This document shows, piece by piece, positions 48,301 to 58,766 of a stretch of DNA of 64,000 bases. The stretch covers positions 30,902,147-30,966,146 of the forward strand of contig CM034243.1 in assembly GCA_019916065.1 (NCBI GenBank), given 5' to 3'. Every line of letters starts with the position of its first letter. Positions within the stretch are counted from its first letter, which is position 1. The position numbers and the translations under genes are program-made. The notes beneath the pieces are model-generated. The model had not been told where the DNA came from, ran no database searches, and saw only the letters and a list, made by a program, of their open reading frames with translations. Source of the DNA: Vitellaria paradoxa (lineage: Eukaryota > Streptophyta > Magnoliopsida > Ericales > Sapotaceae).

Positions 48301-48558
48301 CACAGCAGATATGTTGGATTTGGCAGTTGAGTACATCAAAGACCTTCAGAAGCAAGTTAAGGTATATACCCGAAATATATGTGTGTGTGTGTGCGCGCGC
48401 GCATATAACTTTTTAATCAAACCTGATCGTGAATCTCCAACCAACTTCCTCTTTTCTCTGAGCAAATCTCTTGCTTTTTGATGCAGACACTCACGGACAT
48501 ACGGGCAAAGTGCACGTGTTTGACCAAGCAAAAACTGGTCTCAAATCCTACCATGTGA
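45327..48558 (+). CDS. bHLH transcription factor, FLOWERING BHLH (bHLH122/bHLH130) group
   Basis: Six coding exons (45327-45972, 47105-47403, 47484-47657, 48136-48201, 48293-48361, 48487-48558) join to 441 residues. Group hallmarks are GLTRYRSAPNSFF and LVRQSSSPAGF in the N-terminal half and, before the bHLH, DSVPCKIRAKRGCATHPRSI. The basic region and helix 1 (AERMRRTRISERMRKLQELF), loop (PNMDKQTNT) and helix 2 (ADMLDLAVEYIKDLQKQV) span about 365-419. The E-box-contacting Glu is present, while the usual first His is Arg, as in this group. Arabidopsis relatives (FBH1-4) bind E-boxes in the CONSTANS promoter, and others act in stress and stomatal responses, so a role in flowering time or stress is family-level inference. 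An intron splits the basic region exactly after AER. The next residue is Met where I expect Val. Introns 2-5 are phase 0. Confidence 0.94.
46311..46617. mobile_element. fold-back MITE family M1 copy 3, inside bHLH intron 1
   Basis: The left end ggtctcatttgatacattcg and the right end caaaccaaatgccactt are inverted repeats of the family M1 type. The interior (ttgagtttacac, ttaaaacgtatttgat) matches copies 1, 2 and 4. It contributes about 27% of the 1,132-bp intron. A T15-GGG-AAA-G11 tract lies just upstream (46072-46100). Confidence 0.7.
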
Positions 48559-48764
48559 CTTGGTTCCGTGTACAGACAAGATCACGGGGGAAAATAGGCT
48601 GGAAAAGGAAAAAGATAGCGGAAATCTAACCAATCTTTCTCACTGCATTGGAAATTAAAATGGGACTGAAATAGAAAACTTAATGTAATCTTCACTGTAA
48701 TCGAGATCAAGTAAAGATTAACCATCGATCCCATGGATGATAGATCTATGTGCTTTGTATATAC

Positions 48765-48810
<46 letters not shown>

Positions 48811-49698
48811 TGTCAGCAGATCACATGTGAGATCAGAATGTACCTCCTTTAACGGCGATTACTGTGTTCATGGAAGTTTGACCAAATTCAGATGATTCTT
48901 GCCACAGTAGATGTTGTGCTGATTGTAGTTGTGAGATTGGCTAAAAACAAGTTTGAATCATGGGTGAAGATCAAAACTTTACTAAACATGTTGTAGAATG
49001 TTGAGGTGTGAGTTGTCAATCTCATGTTGGGAAGAGACGACCCATTCCAGATGAGAAGACTAATAAAAAGAGAGTTATTTTGTCTCAACTTTCTATTCTT
49101 TGGATGTCTAACTCATTATACAAGATTGGATTGGCTATTTTGGTTTATTTCTTAAGTATAAAAAAGAGAGTTTAGAGAACCGGAAGCTGTGTAGAGAGAA
49201 AAGAAAAAGTGCAGAAAAAAAAAGAAAAAAATAAAAAATAAAAGATTGAAGTGTAGAGAGATGTGAGAGAATTTAAGTGTCTAGGGTGAGATATATTTTG
49301 GGGTATTTTTTGTCTTAATTTTGGTACCGAAATATTTTATATCTTTCTCATTTTTTGTATTCTCCTTTTGTGATAGTAAAAATATTTTTACTGTTTTCGT
49401 TCGTGGATATAAGCATTATATTGAACTATGTAATTCGTTGTACCTTTGTGTGTTGTGATTTTTTTTTTTAATTTTTTACCCATAATTATTTTTTCTTATT
49501 TTATTACTATATTTAAATTCTCAATTCACAGCATAGAACTTAATCAAATCAACTCAATTTTGGTTGGATCAATTCGCATTCATAACATATTAGTATTTTT
49601 ATATATAAAATAAATTTTAAGACTATGTTGGATTAGGTTCATAAATTTTTAGATCTAGGATCCTTTTATAGTATTTTGTGGACTAATATTTTTATTAA
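48559..49698 (+). other. 3' region of the bHLH gene and downstream flank
   Basis: Probable 3' UTR for several hundred bases after the stop, containing a TAA microsatellite. No further gene seen. Confidence 0.5.
48768..48810. repeat. (TAA)14 microsatellite, probably in the bHLH 3' UTR
   Basis: Fourteen uninterrupted repeats starting 210 bases after the stop codon. Length-variable in most plants. Confidence 0.9.
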
Positions 49699-50036
49699 GG
49701 TGGTATTAGTTTGTATTTTTATCTTTTTGTTTTTATCTTTTATTTTTTACTTTTTATTTTTTATTTTCTGTTTTGAGATTTGTATTTTAAGAATACTGAA
49801 AATATATTTGATTTAATATTTTTTATTTTCAATATTTTGAAATTTTCTGTGCTTTTAAGTGAAAAAGGTTCAAAATGATTTTTGATAGTTTTACATTTTA
49901 TGTGTGAACTTGGTTTTTGATTTCTATAATAATTTTTAAAAACACGAGCGATTAAATGTATTTTAGGCTATTTTTATTGTTTTTAGAAGCACAAAATAGA
50001 ATATAGACTTAAAACATAATTATCAAATGGAACCAT
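49699..50036. mobile_element. fold-back MITE family M1 copy 4
   Basis: The left end ggtggtattagtttgta and the inverted right end tatcaaatggaacca match the other copies. The centre has the family word ttcaaaatgatttttga. About 338 bp. Confidence 0.65.
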
Positions 50037-50492
50037 TTAGAATATGATTGTGTCTAATTAAAGTGTGGGAGTAGGAGCTTTTTAGCTTAAATGGATCGTA
50101 ACAGCCCAACCTCGATGATGGGTCATAAAGGTCCATTACAAATAGACCAATTAACCTATGAAGGCCCAAAAGTTTAATGTTACTGGAAATTGAAAAATTA
50201 AATCAAAGTTTTGAAAGATTATGATTTATTAAAAAAAAAAAAACTTGAAGATAAATAAATGGGATAAAAAAATTATACCAAGCTGCAATAGAAAAGTTAA
50301 TTCATTAACTAGGTTATTAAGGGATACCTAAATGGTATCAAAAAAAAAAAAAAGTTAATGTCTCGTCAAAAGACGACACTAATATTGATGAATGGAACAT
50401 AAATTAAATAAATAATATATATATATATATATATATATAATGATCTTGCTTGCTCATAAGTAAGCTGAGAAAAGTCAACCCTAAAGACTACT

Positions 50493-50630
50493 CTGGGTGA
50501 GTTTGGAGTGAGATAAAATGAGATAAATTGAAAGTTCGTAATGCATGCAGTGAAAGAAAAAAATTGATATAATATAAAGTTAATAGAGATTTATAGAATT
50601 TTTTAAAATTTTTTTACAAACCAAACGGAG
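50493..50630. mobile_element. MITE family M2 copy, inverted orientation
   Basis: Begins gagtttggagtgagataaaa and ends caaaccaaacggagcc. Read inverted it follows the same internal order as 39925-40069, including the gttcgtaatgcatgcagtga region. About 138 bp. Confidence 0.5.
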
Positions 50631-50960
50631 CCTCTGTGTAAAAAATTATTCCAAATAATCGTCTCTTTCGTATCATAATTTAAAAAATTTATTTTAGTGA
50701 TTGTTGCATAAAATAATTTTCTCACACTCTGCAATTGTTCAAATGTTACATCCGCCTTATTTTTCATGATCTGGAAAAATAAAAAATACTTAATGCTTTT
50801 ATTATAAATTTTCTATTTAAAATATATGTATTGTATATTTCATTATTTTAAATGGTAATGATATGCGACCAAAATTGTTAGCAAGAAAATATTACTGGAT
50901 TAATAACTTGCTCGGTGAATGATTATTTTGAGAGAAATAACTATTAAAATATTCTCTTAG

Positions 50961-51297
50961 GTACCTTTTGGTAATTCAAAAATATACCAAAAGTTACCTT
51001 TTGTAATTTTTGGTGTGTTTGGTAAAATCATAAATTTTTTTACTTTTTTAATTTGCTACAGTAAAAAATACACTCCATAATTATAACTTTTTTGATTTGC
51101 TACAGTAAAAAAACATACCAAACACCTAAAAGTTATCACTTTTTTACTTTACTACAGTAAAAAATTTATCAAACACACAAAAGTTACTAAAAAATACTAA
51201 AAATTCCACTTGATTCAACCAAACACACAAAAAAGTGCCAAAAAAAAACCAAAAAAACTACCTAAACTTAATTTGTTTGAACTTCCAAACACCCTTA
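50961..51297. mobile_element. MITE-like element with three internal tgctacagtaaaaaa repeats
   Basis: The left region ggtaccttttggtaattc and the right region caaacacccttat bracket about 335 bp in which (t)ttgctacagtaaaaaa or tttactacagtaaaaaa recurs three times (near 51052, 51097, 51159), and caaacacacaaaa words recur. Non-coding, ends approximate. Confidence 0.45.
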
Positions 51298-52105
51298 TAA
51301 GTTTACAAATGTTACATGGCTCACATCATTTTTAAAATTTTAAACAAAATCATGATAGAGTAACCTTTTTCTTTTAAAAATTAAATTCAAATAACCTTTT
51401 TTATGGAGGTATTTTATTTTAGAAAATATTTTTAAATTGTTTTTAAAGGTACGAATTAATGAGTAGTCTATTGTTTTGATTTCTAAATATACGAAAATAA
51501 GTGATTATTAAAATGAAGAGAGAGAGAGAGAGAAGGTAAGCCCTTATTTAACAAAATTTTTAGTTTTTAATTTTTTATAAACTAAAACATAAAAACTCAG
51601 TTTATTAATTTTTTTTTCAATTTTCAATTTTTAAAAAATAAAAATTATTGTTAAAATTTTTAAAAACTAGAATAATATAAAAAATATATATATCCTCAAG
51701 TTTTCATTTTGAATTTTTATTTCTATAACATCTTAAATAGCATATTCCAAACAAAACAAGAAATGAAAATATTATGTGTACCAATGAATTCTACATAATT
51801 TAGGATTGTATTTGAATTGCAATTTAAATTCTAGATATATTAGGAATTTCAATAGCATATTAAAATTTGTGGAAATATTATGTGCACTAATGAATTCTAC
51901 TGTATGTTACCGTCAATTACCATTTATTATCGGTTTTCTTTCCAAAATTATAATTACAAACAAACAATTATTGTCAAATACATTTTAATTTTTTTTAGGT
52001 ACAAAAAATTGAAAATATCAATTTTTTTTTGTTAACCTTTTTTTTTTTCCAAGGGGCCAAACAGTGGAAGAATTCGGGTGAAATGAGTATCCAAAGAGGG
52101 AAAGA

Positions 52106-52111
52106 GGGGGG

Positions 52112-52140
<29 letters not shown>
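52106..52140. repeat. G10-(GA)12 purine tract upstream of RABA4
   Basis: Ten G followed by about twelve GA, some 330 bp before the start codon. GA/CT tracts near plant start sites are common and can bind GAGA-type BPC proteins (established for BBR/BPC). Its use here is inference. Confidence 0.85.
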
Positions 52141-52142
<2 letters not shown>

Positions 52143-52378
52143 GCACGCTTGACAAAACGGTTAAGACAGGCAACGGTCAGGGGTCGCGCACGCTCTCACG
52201 CGGTTTCTGTGTGTGTCAAAAGCACCTTCCACTTCTTTTCCTCCATCTTTCTCGCCAAACCCTAATTATCTCTCTCTCTCTCATTTGCATACATGTATAT
52301 GTACATACGTGTATCTAAACTGATAACACACTTGCTAGATTCTCTCAACAACAATCAGAGCTGTCGATTCACCACCCG

Positions 52379-52393
52379 ATGATCTGCTCTTGA
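52379..52393 (+). promoter_or_regulatory. possible 4-codon upstream ORF in the RABA4 leader
   Basis: ATG ATC TGC TCT TGA lies 79 bases before the RABA4 start codon, in a region that is probably transcribed leader (CT-rich, no splice acceptor nearby). Such minimal uORFs can lower translation. Whether the transcript includes it is unknown. Confidence 0.35.
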
Positions 52394-52472
52394 CTTAATC
52401 TATTGGGTGTTGGATTACTTTATTCGAATTTAAAATTTTAAGTTTGACTTGCTTGGATACGGGGCTAGAGAC

Positions 52473-55400
52473 ATGTCGAATTTGTACGGGGATTTCAATC
52501 AGAAGATCGATTACGTGTTCAAGATAGTGCTGATCGGAGACTCGTCGGTCGGGAAATCGCAACTCTTGGCGCGGTTCGCGAGGAATGAATTCAGTTTGGA
52601 CTCCAAGGCCACAATCGGGGTTGAGTTTCAGACGAAGACGCTCGTCATCGATCACAAGACCATCAAGGCTCAGATTTGGGACACCGCTGGACAAGAAAGG
52701 TAAACACCCCCTCCCCCCTCCTTCCCTTTCATTTCAGTGTCTCTCACTGTAACGATTGAGTTTTTGACACCTTTCTATTTTATAATTTTGCTTGACTTTT
52801 GTTGCATTAGCGATTGAGTATTTGTATCCATATATTATTATTAAGACCCATTGTTACGAGGATGGGCATGAGTCACTGAGTGACTGTGGGGAACTGTGGA
52901 AATGGGCTTGAATCTATTGCTTATACACTGAGCTATCCAATTATTTGTCTTATGGAACTTCTTGTTTCTCTTCCACTTGATTTTACAATGAGATGGAACT
53001 GAAAAAAGAAAATGAAAAGTACAATAATGGAATGTGGTTTTAGGTTGGACTGGAAGTTACATTTGGTGTAAATTTTCAGGTGGAAATTTTCACTTGACCT
53101 CCCTCCTGGAGGAAATCTAGTTGCAGATGGATTCTGGGAATCTGGGATTCTATTGTGGATAGAATTAGGAAGAAGTTGGATGGTTGGAAGAAGACTTTCT
53201 TGTCTAGGGGGTAGGTGGACCCTAATTAACACAGTATTATCTGCCGTCCCTCTCCATTATTTGTCTATTTTTTAAATCCCCGGTAAAAATTTACAATAGA
53301 ATTGAGAGGTTGATAAGGAATTTCTTTTGGAAAGGTATTGAAGAAGGTAGGAAAGATCATCTTGTTAACTAGCAGACTGCATCACACGGTAGTAAACAGG
53401 GAGAATTAGGGATTGGAAACATAGCTGCAAGAAATAAAACTCTTTTGGATAAATGATTATGGAGATTCCCCATTGAAGAAAATTCTGTGGCATGCAGTGA
53501 TAAAGAGTAAGTATGGCCTCTTGGGAAATGGGTGGGATTCTAAATTTGCTAGAAGAGGAGCTTTGAGGAATCCTTGGGTAAGTATTTCTAGGTTGTATCT
53601 CTTTTTCCTTCCCCTCACTAGATGGGTGGTGGAAGATAGGGAACATAATTCTGTTTTGGGAAGAGGTTTGGAAAGGGTCGGAGGCTTTTTTCTTCCCTAT
53701 CAAATCTTTCATTGTTCACAATTCTTCCTCATCTTCGTTATATTGGGATTTTTATTTCTTCAGGAATCCAAATGATAGAGAATAGAGAAGCTGTTGGTTT
53801 GTCAAGCTTGTTGAATCTTTTACATAGACTGAACTTTAGAGCCCATTCTCCTGACCGTAGAGTGTGGTCCTTGAATAATTTTGGACCTTTTTCTTGTAAG
53901 TCTCTTTTCAATTATTTGATTGATTCTCCTAATGCTTCCTCTTTCTCTTATGCTTCTCTGATTTGGAAGGTGAAGTTGCCCATCAAGATTAAAATTTTTC
54001 CTTGGTTAGTATCTCATAAGAGGCTTAATACAACTGACTTTATTCAGAGTAGGAGACCAAGGATGGCATTGAATCCTAATTGGTGCATAGTGTGTAAGAA
54101 TTCAGAGGAAAGTTTTGATCATTAATTCCTGCACCGTAGTGTTTCTAATGTTCTATAGGATCTTTGCAGAAGCAGGAGAATTTTGGTTTCCCCCTAAAAC
54201 CTGTTCAAATATGTTCATCATCAGTTATGGGGGATTAGGAAGAGGTCTTAAGGCTAAATCCATCTGGAATGCTGGTTTATTTTCTATTTTCTGAGTAATT
54301 TGGATGGAAAGGAACAGGAGGATTTTTGAAAATAAAGCCATGGACATTGAGAATTTATGGGATAGAATCAAAATTTTGGCATCTTTATAGGCCTACTCAA
54401 TCCCAGCTTTTCAAGGGATTCCTTTGTATCTTATTCAACACAGTTGGAGGGAGGTATTCTGTTATCACTGGTCATGTTGTCTTACAACCAATTGGATGGT
54501 TGGTTGCTTAGGTTTTTTAATCGTGCTTAGTTTTTCTGTTAATGTTGTGTCCTAAGTATCCATATGATGGTGGATATCTTATTTACTGGATATGTATTAT
54601 TTATATGATTAATAAAGTTGTTGTTCCTTATCCAAAAATAAAAAAGGGTCTCATCATGGGGTCTGAATTTGAGTTCACTAGCTTAAGCAGAACTTTTCCT
54701 TCTGGTTTTTCCAACAATTTAGGTAAAATTTAGTGAGCTGAGGTATAAAACAATAACCGAAATGGCAACCTAATGTACATGGTTCCAGAGGTGAAACATG
54801 CATGTTCAAGTGGATGATTGGAAAGTTGTCAATGATGGCAATGACACATACATATAGGAAAGTTTATATGCTAGATGGGTTGATGTGTTAGATTTAGAGT
54901 GCGCCAACCAAGATCATCATATTGCTGGGTCATCTTCACTAATATCAGCTAGTTAGGGTTAATGAGGTTTGTTATTAAACCTTAAGTCTTTTTTTGTAGC
55001 TACATTTATGTGTATATGCCTGAAAATCTCGATTAAAGTTATCACTGGTTTAAGTTGGAAATTAACTAAATTATCAACCCAAAAAAAAAGGAATTACCTA
55101 GTAATATATAATCCCTTGGCTTACTGTCAAGCTCTCAAGCATTGATTACCTTAAAAAAATTGCTAAAATTATTTTTAGTTTCTGTTACAACATAACAAGT
55201 GATAGATTAATTTATATCATTGTTGAGGTGTTATGATACTTTTTCTTGTGGCTTTTTTTGTTTGTTAATACTGTTGGATAAAAATGACGATGGGTTAGCT
55301 TGAAATAAATAAAGGGTGCACAAGCTTCTCTTTTGACGCAAATTATAAAATTCTTAGACATAAATTGACAGTTGGTTTCAAACTGTTAGTATTTATGTAT

Positions 55401-55939
55401 TATGAGAGAGAGAGTGTGTGTGTTTTCTGTGCCTGCCTGAAAGACCTTAGATTAAGTTTCTGCTCTCTGTGCACTTCATGGTCTTCAGATACCGTGCAGT
55501 GACGAGTGCATACTACAGAGGCTCAGTGGGAGCAATGCTGGTCTATGACATCACCAAGCGCCAATCGTTTGATCATGTGGCGAGATGGTTAGAGGAATTG
55601 CGGGATCATGCTGATAAGAACATTATAATCATGCTTGTGGGCAACAAGTCTGACCTAGAGACTCACCGAGATGTACCCACAGAAGATGCCAGAGATTTTG
55701 CTCAGAGAGAGAACCTTTTCTTTATGGAGACATCAGCCCTCGAGTCAACTAATGTTGAGACAGCATTCCTAACTGTTTTGACAGAAATCTACCGAATCAT
55801 CAGCAAGAAAGCCCTCACCGCCAACGAGGAAGCTGAATCTGGGGGGAATTCAGCACTTCTCAAGGGAACTAATATTGTTGTCCCCGGACAAGAGCCAGAG
55901 TCAGGAGGGAGAAAGTTCGGCTGCTGCACTTCTTCATAA
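52473..55939 (+). CDS. RABA4: RABA4-type Rab GTPase (Rab11 family)
   Basis: Two exons, 52473-52699 and 55489-55939, join in phase 2 (AG|A, Arg76) to 225 residues. The N-terminus [17 protein letters not shown] is typical of RABA4 proteins. GTPase motifs are all intact: P-loop GDSSVGKS (22-29), switch I Thr47 with [14 protein letters not shown] (69-76), NKSD (128-131) and ETSAL (156-160). The hypervariable tail ends GCCTSS, with C221 and C222 as the double-geranylgeranylation site. Arabidopsis RABA4 members mark trans-Golgi compartments and steer polar secretion in root hairs and pollen tubes with PI4-kinases. The particular subtype (A4a, b, c or d) cannot be decided. Start chosen at the family-typical ATG; the frame extends upstream only by a non-ATG codon. 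The intron after Arg76 is at the conserved RABA position and holds a LINE. Confidence 0.95.
53090..54640 (+). mobile_element. 5'-truncated L1 LINE in the RABA4 intron, same strand
   Basis: In shifting plus-strand frames one reads the end of reverse transcriptase (LPPGGN-like near 53097; [14 protein letters not shown], then [20 protein letters not shown] at about 53200-53270; KDHLVNW-like near 53355; then GELGIGN-like). The zf-RVT region follows at 53820-54130 ([42 protein letters not shown]), and then typical L1 C-terminal tail and an A-rich end near 54630. Multiple stops make it inactive. It makes up about 55% of the 2,789-bp intron. No clear target-site duplication was found. Confidence 0.85.
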
Positions 55940-57540
55940 TTCTCAAGACTGTTTATTTTTACAAGTGTCTGTTTATAATGTCAGGTATTAAGTTTTTGCT
56001 TTCTTGGTCCGTTTTTCGTGCATTTCTTATATTCTTTCCTTCTTTGTTTGCTTGACCTGATTATGATGTTTCTTCCTCAGGAGATGATGGGGCAAAACCT
56101 TTTAATTTAAGAATTTGCTTGTTGATTGGAGGCGTGACCTCTGAAACAAGATACTTCCCTTTTTTTGTGGTATGCTATAAAAACGTTTAAATGCTGATCG
56201 GCTGAGAATTCGATAAATATTTAAGTCTTCAAGCAAAAGCGGTTGGAAGACGAGGAGAGAAAGACTGCACGTTTAACTCCACTCAACTTAGTAAGAGTAT
56301 TTCCTTTGCCTACTTTATTTTCCAATCCCAATTTCAGATGAAAGAAGATTCTATTGACGAATTGTCTTTGTGTGTGACAAATGATGAAGTGGATGACTTG
56401 TAACTTTCTTTTTCAATTCTAGATGAATGAGTCTTTTTGTGACAAATGATGTTGTGTTGGATGATCCCTTTTTGCCTTGAATTCTGAATGATTTGGTTTG
56501 CCTTGCTTGCTTCTCTCTGCTGCTTATTCTTTTATATCTACATGTGCACGCAAATATAGAGAAATCACAGAATTGATTCTGTCGAGGCGATGGCTCTCGT
56601 GGCAATTTTTGAATCTACTCAGTCTATTTTAAGGTAAAATTTACGTGAATCTGTTTGAATCATTAATTTTAATCGTTGTATTTTAATTTAATGGTTCAGA
56701 ACCTGAGAGAATTATTGAATTTCAATTTAATGGTTCAGAACTCTTGGTCACCGAGCTAACACCAAGCCTTCCCTTTTAAAATTTCTAACCTATGACATCT
56801 TAAAAGGAATTAACCAGCTGATTGTTTTTAATCAAGCCTCTCCATTAAAATTTCCAACCATGACAAGAGAAACAGCAACTTAGTGACTGTTTGGCACCAT
56901 AAAAAGTGCAATTTTGCACCAGGATACAACACATGTTATGTTTTTTTTTTCTTTCTTAAGATTAATGAAATTTCAATGCAATCATTCAAAAAATAAAATA
57001 AAATCAATGCAATATGTAAAAGAAAAATGTATACTGTTAAAAGTTATGCCCATGTTTAATTGTGATTATATTAATTTAAAATAAAATTTATTAAAGCATT
57101 TTTACTACAAAAATATTATTACTACTAAGTTCCATGTTTAGTTTTTCTATAATCTTTTTTATAAATATTATTTTTTGTGTACATATATATAAATATAAAA
57201 AATATAATTTTTTTTTTGGTAAGGGCGGGGAAGTTACCGAAAGAGGGAAGACTAACATCACAAACATCACTTGTGATGTTAACCACGTGACATCAAGGTT
57301 ATGAGCCGTCTTATCAAAATCAAACAGTTCACAACAAAAATAAATTTAAAAATTATAAGTGAATTTTTTAATTTACTTTTATTATGAAATCAAACAACTT
57401 ACAACCCCAATTTTATGTGACTAACCTCGGATTTGAATTTGAAGTTACCCGCATGATCTTAAAATAATAATTTTTTTTTTTTTTTTTTTGGGCAAACCTT
57501 CATAAAATTTCTTTAAAAAAGAATAGGTATATATTAATAG
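55940..57540. other. RABA4 3' region and AT-rich spacer
   Basis: Probable 3' UTR first, with a long complex-sequence stretch to about 56640. Two near copies of aatttaatggttcagaac (about 56686 and 56727) form a short direct repeat. A possible SINE lies at 57215-57320. No further gene seen. Confidence 0.5.
57208..57320 (-). mobile_element. possible SINE family B relative
   Basis: A T-run followed by ggtaagggcggggaag, and at the other end atcaaggttatgagccgtc, resemble the two family B SINEs in order and orientation. Inside, aacatcac-tt-gtgatgtt (57263-57280) is a perfect short hairpin. No target-site duplication was found, so this is tentative. Confidence 0.4.
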
Positions 57541-57980
57541 AAGGATGAGAGAAATAAGTTCATGTTTTTCCAAAAGATAAACAAAAAAAGTGGGTTTTAG
57601 AGAGAGTGACAGAGATGAAATGAGGACTATAGAAATTAATTTAGGAAAGGGAAATTAGGTGTTTTTAGAGAGAGAGAGAGAGATGAATAAATGAACATAA
57701 GTTGAGGAGGAAATCTAGGTAAGAGAGAGAGATGAATAAATGAACATAAGTTGAGGAGGAAATCTAGGTAAGAGTGAGAGATGAATACATGAACATGAGA
57801 GAGAAAATCTAGGTAAGAGAGAGAAAGAGATAGACATGAATAGATAAGAGAAGTTACTGAAAATAAGAGAGAATTTAAATGTTTTTTTAGAGAGAGAGAG
57901 AAATAAATATAAATAAATGAAGATAAGAGAAATTAATTTGGGAGAGAATCTAAGTTTTAAAGGGTAAGTGAGAAAGGTAA
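57541..57980. repeat. purine-rich tract with 49-bp tandem repeat
   Basis: On the plus strand about 440 bases are strongly A/G-biased. Within it, the unit starting atgaataaatgaacataagt begins at 57683 and 57732 (almost identical) and in weaker form at 57781, all 49 bases apart, with a further degenerate copy near 57836. Units are separated by GA runs. No coding sense on either strand. Confidence 0.9.
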
Positions 57981-58766
57981 TTTTGTTAAAAAACAAAAAA
58001 ATATTAAATAAACTATGACATTAATAATGTTTACTCTCTACATTATCACCACTCTAATTTAAAAGTAGATAATTTTACCATGTAATTTTTCATAAATTTG
58101 CATTCTAAGAAAGAAAAACTTAGCATGAAGCAACTTGATAATTTGTAAATACACTGAATGTTATGTCTTGCAAGGTAGCAAAGCTCAGCTTATTTTGCAG
58201 GCCATAGAAACAAATAAGATATGTAGTAACAGTGGAAAAATTATTTATATACATTGAGAATTTAATGTGACTAATTAACTACATAAATTTCCCACCCTCT
58301 CCGAAAACCTACATATAAACAGTGCTTTGCACCCAATATTCTGCATAGTTTTCAAACTTGTAAGACTAATAAGAGCAAAATTATCACATGATTGTATCAT
58401 CATAAACAAGCAAAATTACACATCATCCAAAATAACTCAAACCTTTGGGAAGGCAACAAAGTTATAATAACAAAATAATCGGAATTAACTTTCTTGTTTT
58501 TGCCCTTTACCCTACAATTCAACCGGAAAATATACATGTACACAAAAGAAATTCATGGGTGAGAACTTTATGTCATGCATAAATGAATTATCAGGCTACA
58601 TCAACAGAAAGAAATTTCAAAGGGTAAAGAATCCACAAATTCAAAAACATAAATAATCGTCAATTGAAGGGCCCACAGATTCGAAATTTTCCTGGTAGAC
58701 AAACAATGGGATACTTCTTTAATTAGGACAAAACTACACTACTCGGGAGAGAATGAGTCATCAGCT
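57981..58766. other. spacer and probable 3' UTR of the 2OG oxygenase gene
   Basis: AT-rich up to about 58300, then more complex sequence that probably includes the 3' UTR of the minus-strand gene ending at 58767. RABA4 and this gene converge here. Confidence 0.5.

Larger units (their letters stand above)
50037..52105. other. AT-rich spacer before the RABA4 gene, with MITEs
   Basis: Holds an AT microsatellite (50414-50439), an inverted M2-family MITE (about 50493-50630) and a repeat-rich element at 50961-51297. No gene is recognised in the remainder. Confidence 0.5.

Noticed and set aside
53473..54125. 100- and 137-codon open frames in the RABA4 intron considered as genes
   Set aside because: They are segments of the L1 reverse-transcriptase C-terminus with intervening stops.
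57683..57830. Regularly spaced repeats considered as a CRISPR-like array
   Set aside because: Units are contiguous tandem repeats with no unique spacers, in a plant nuclear context.
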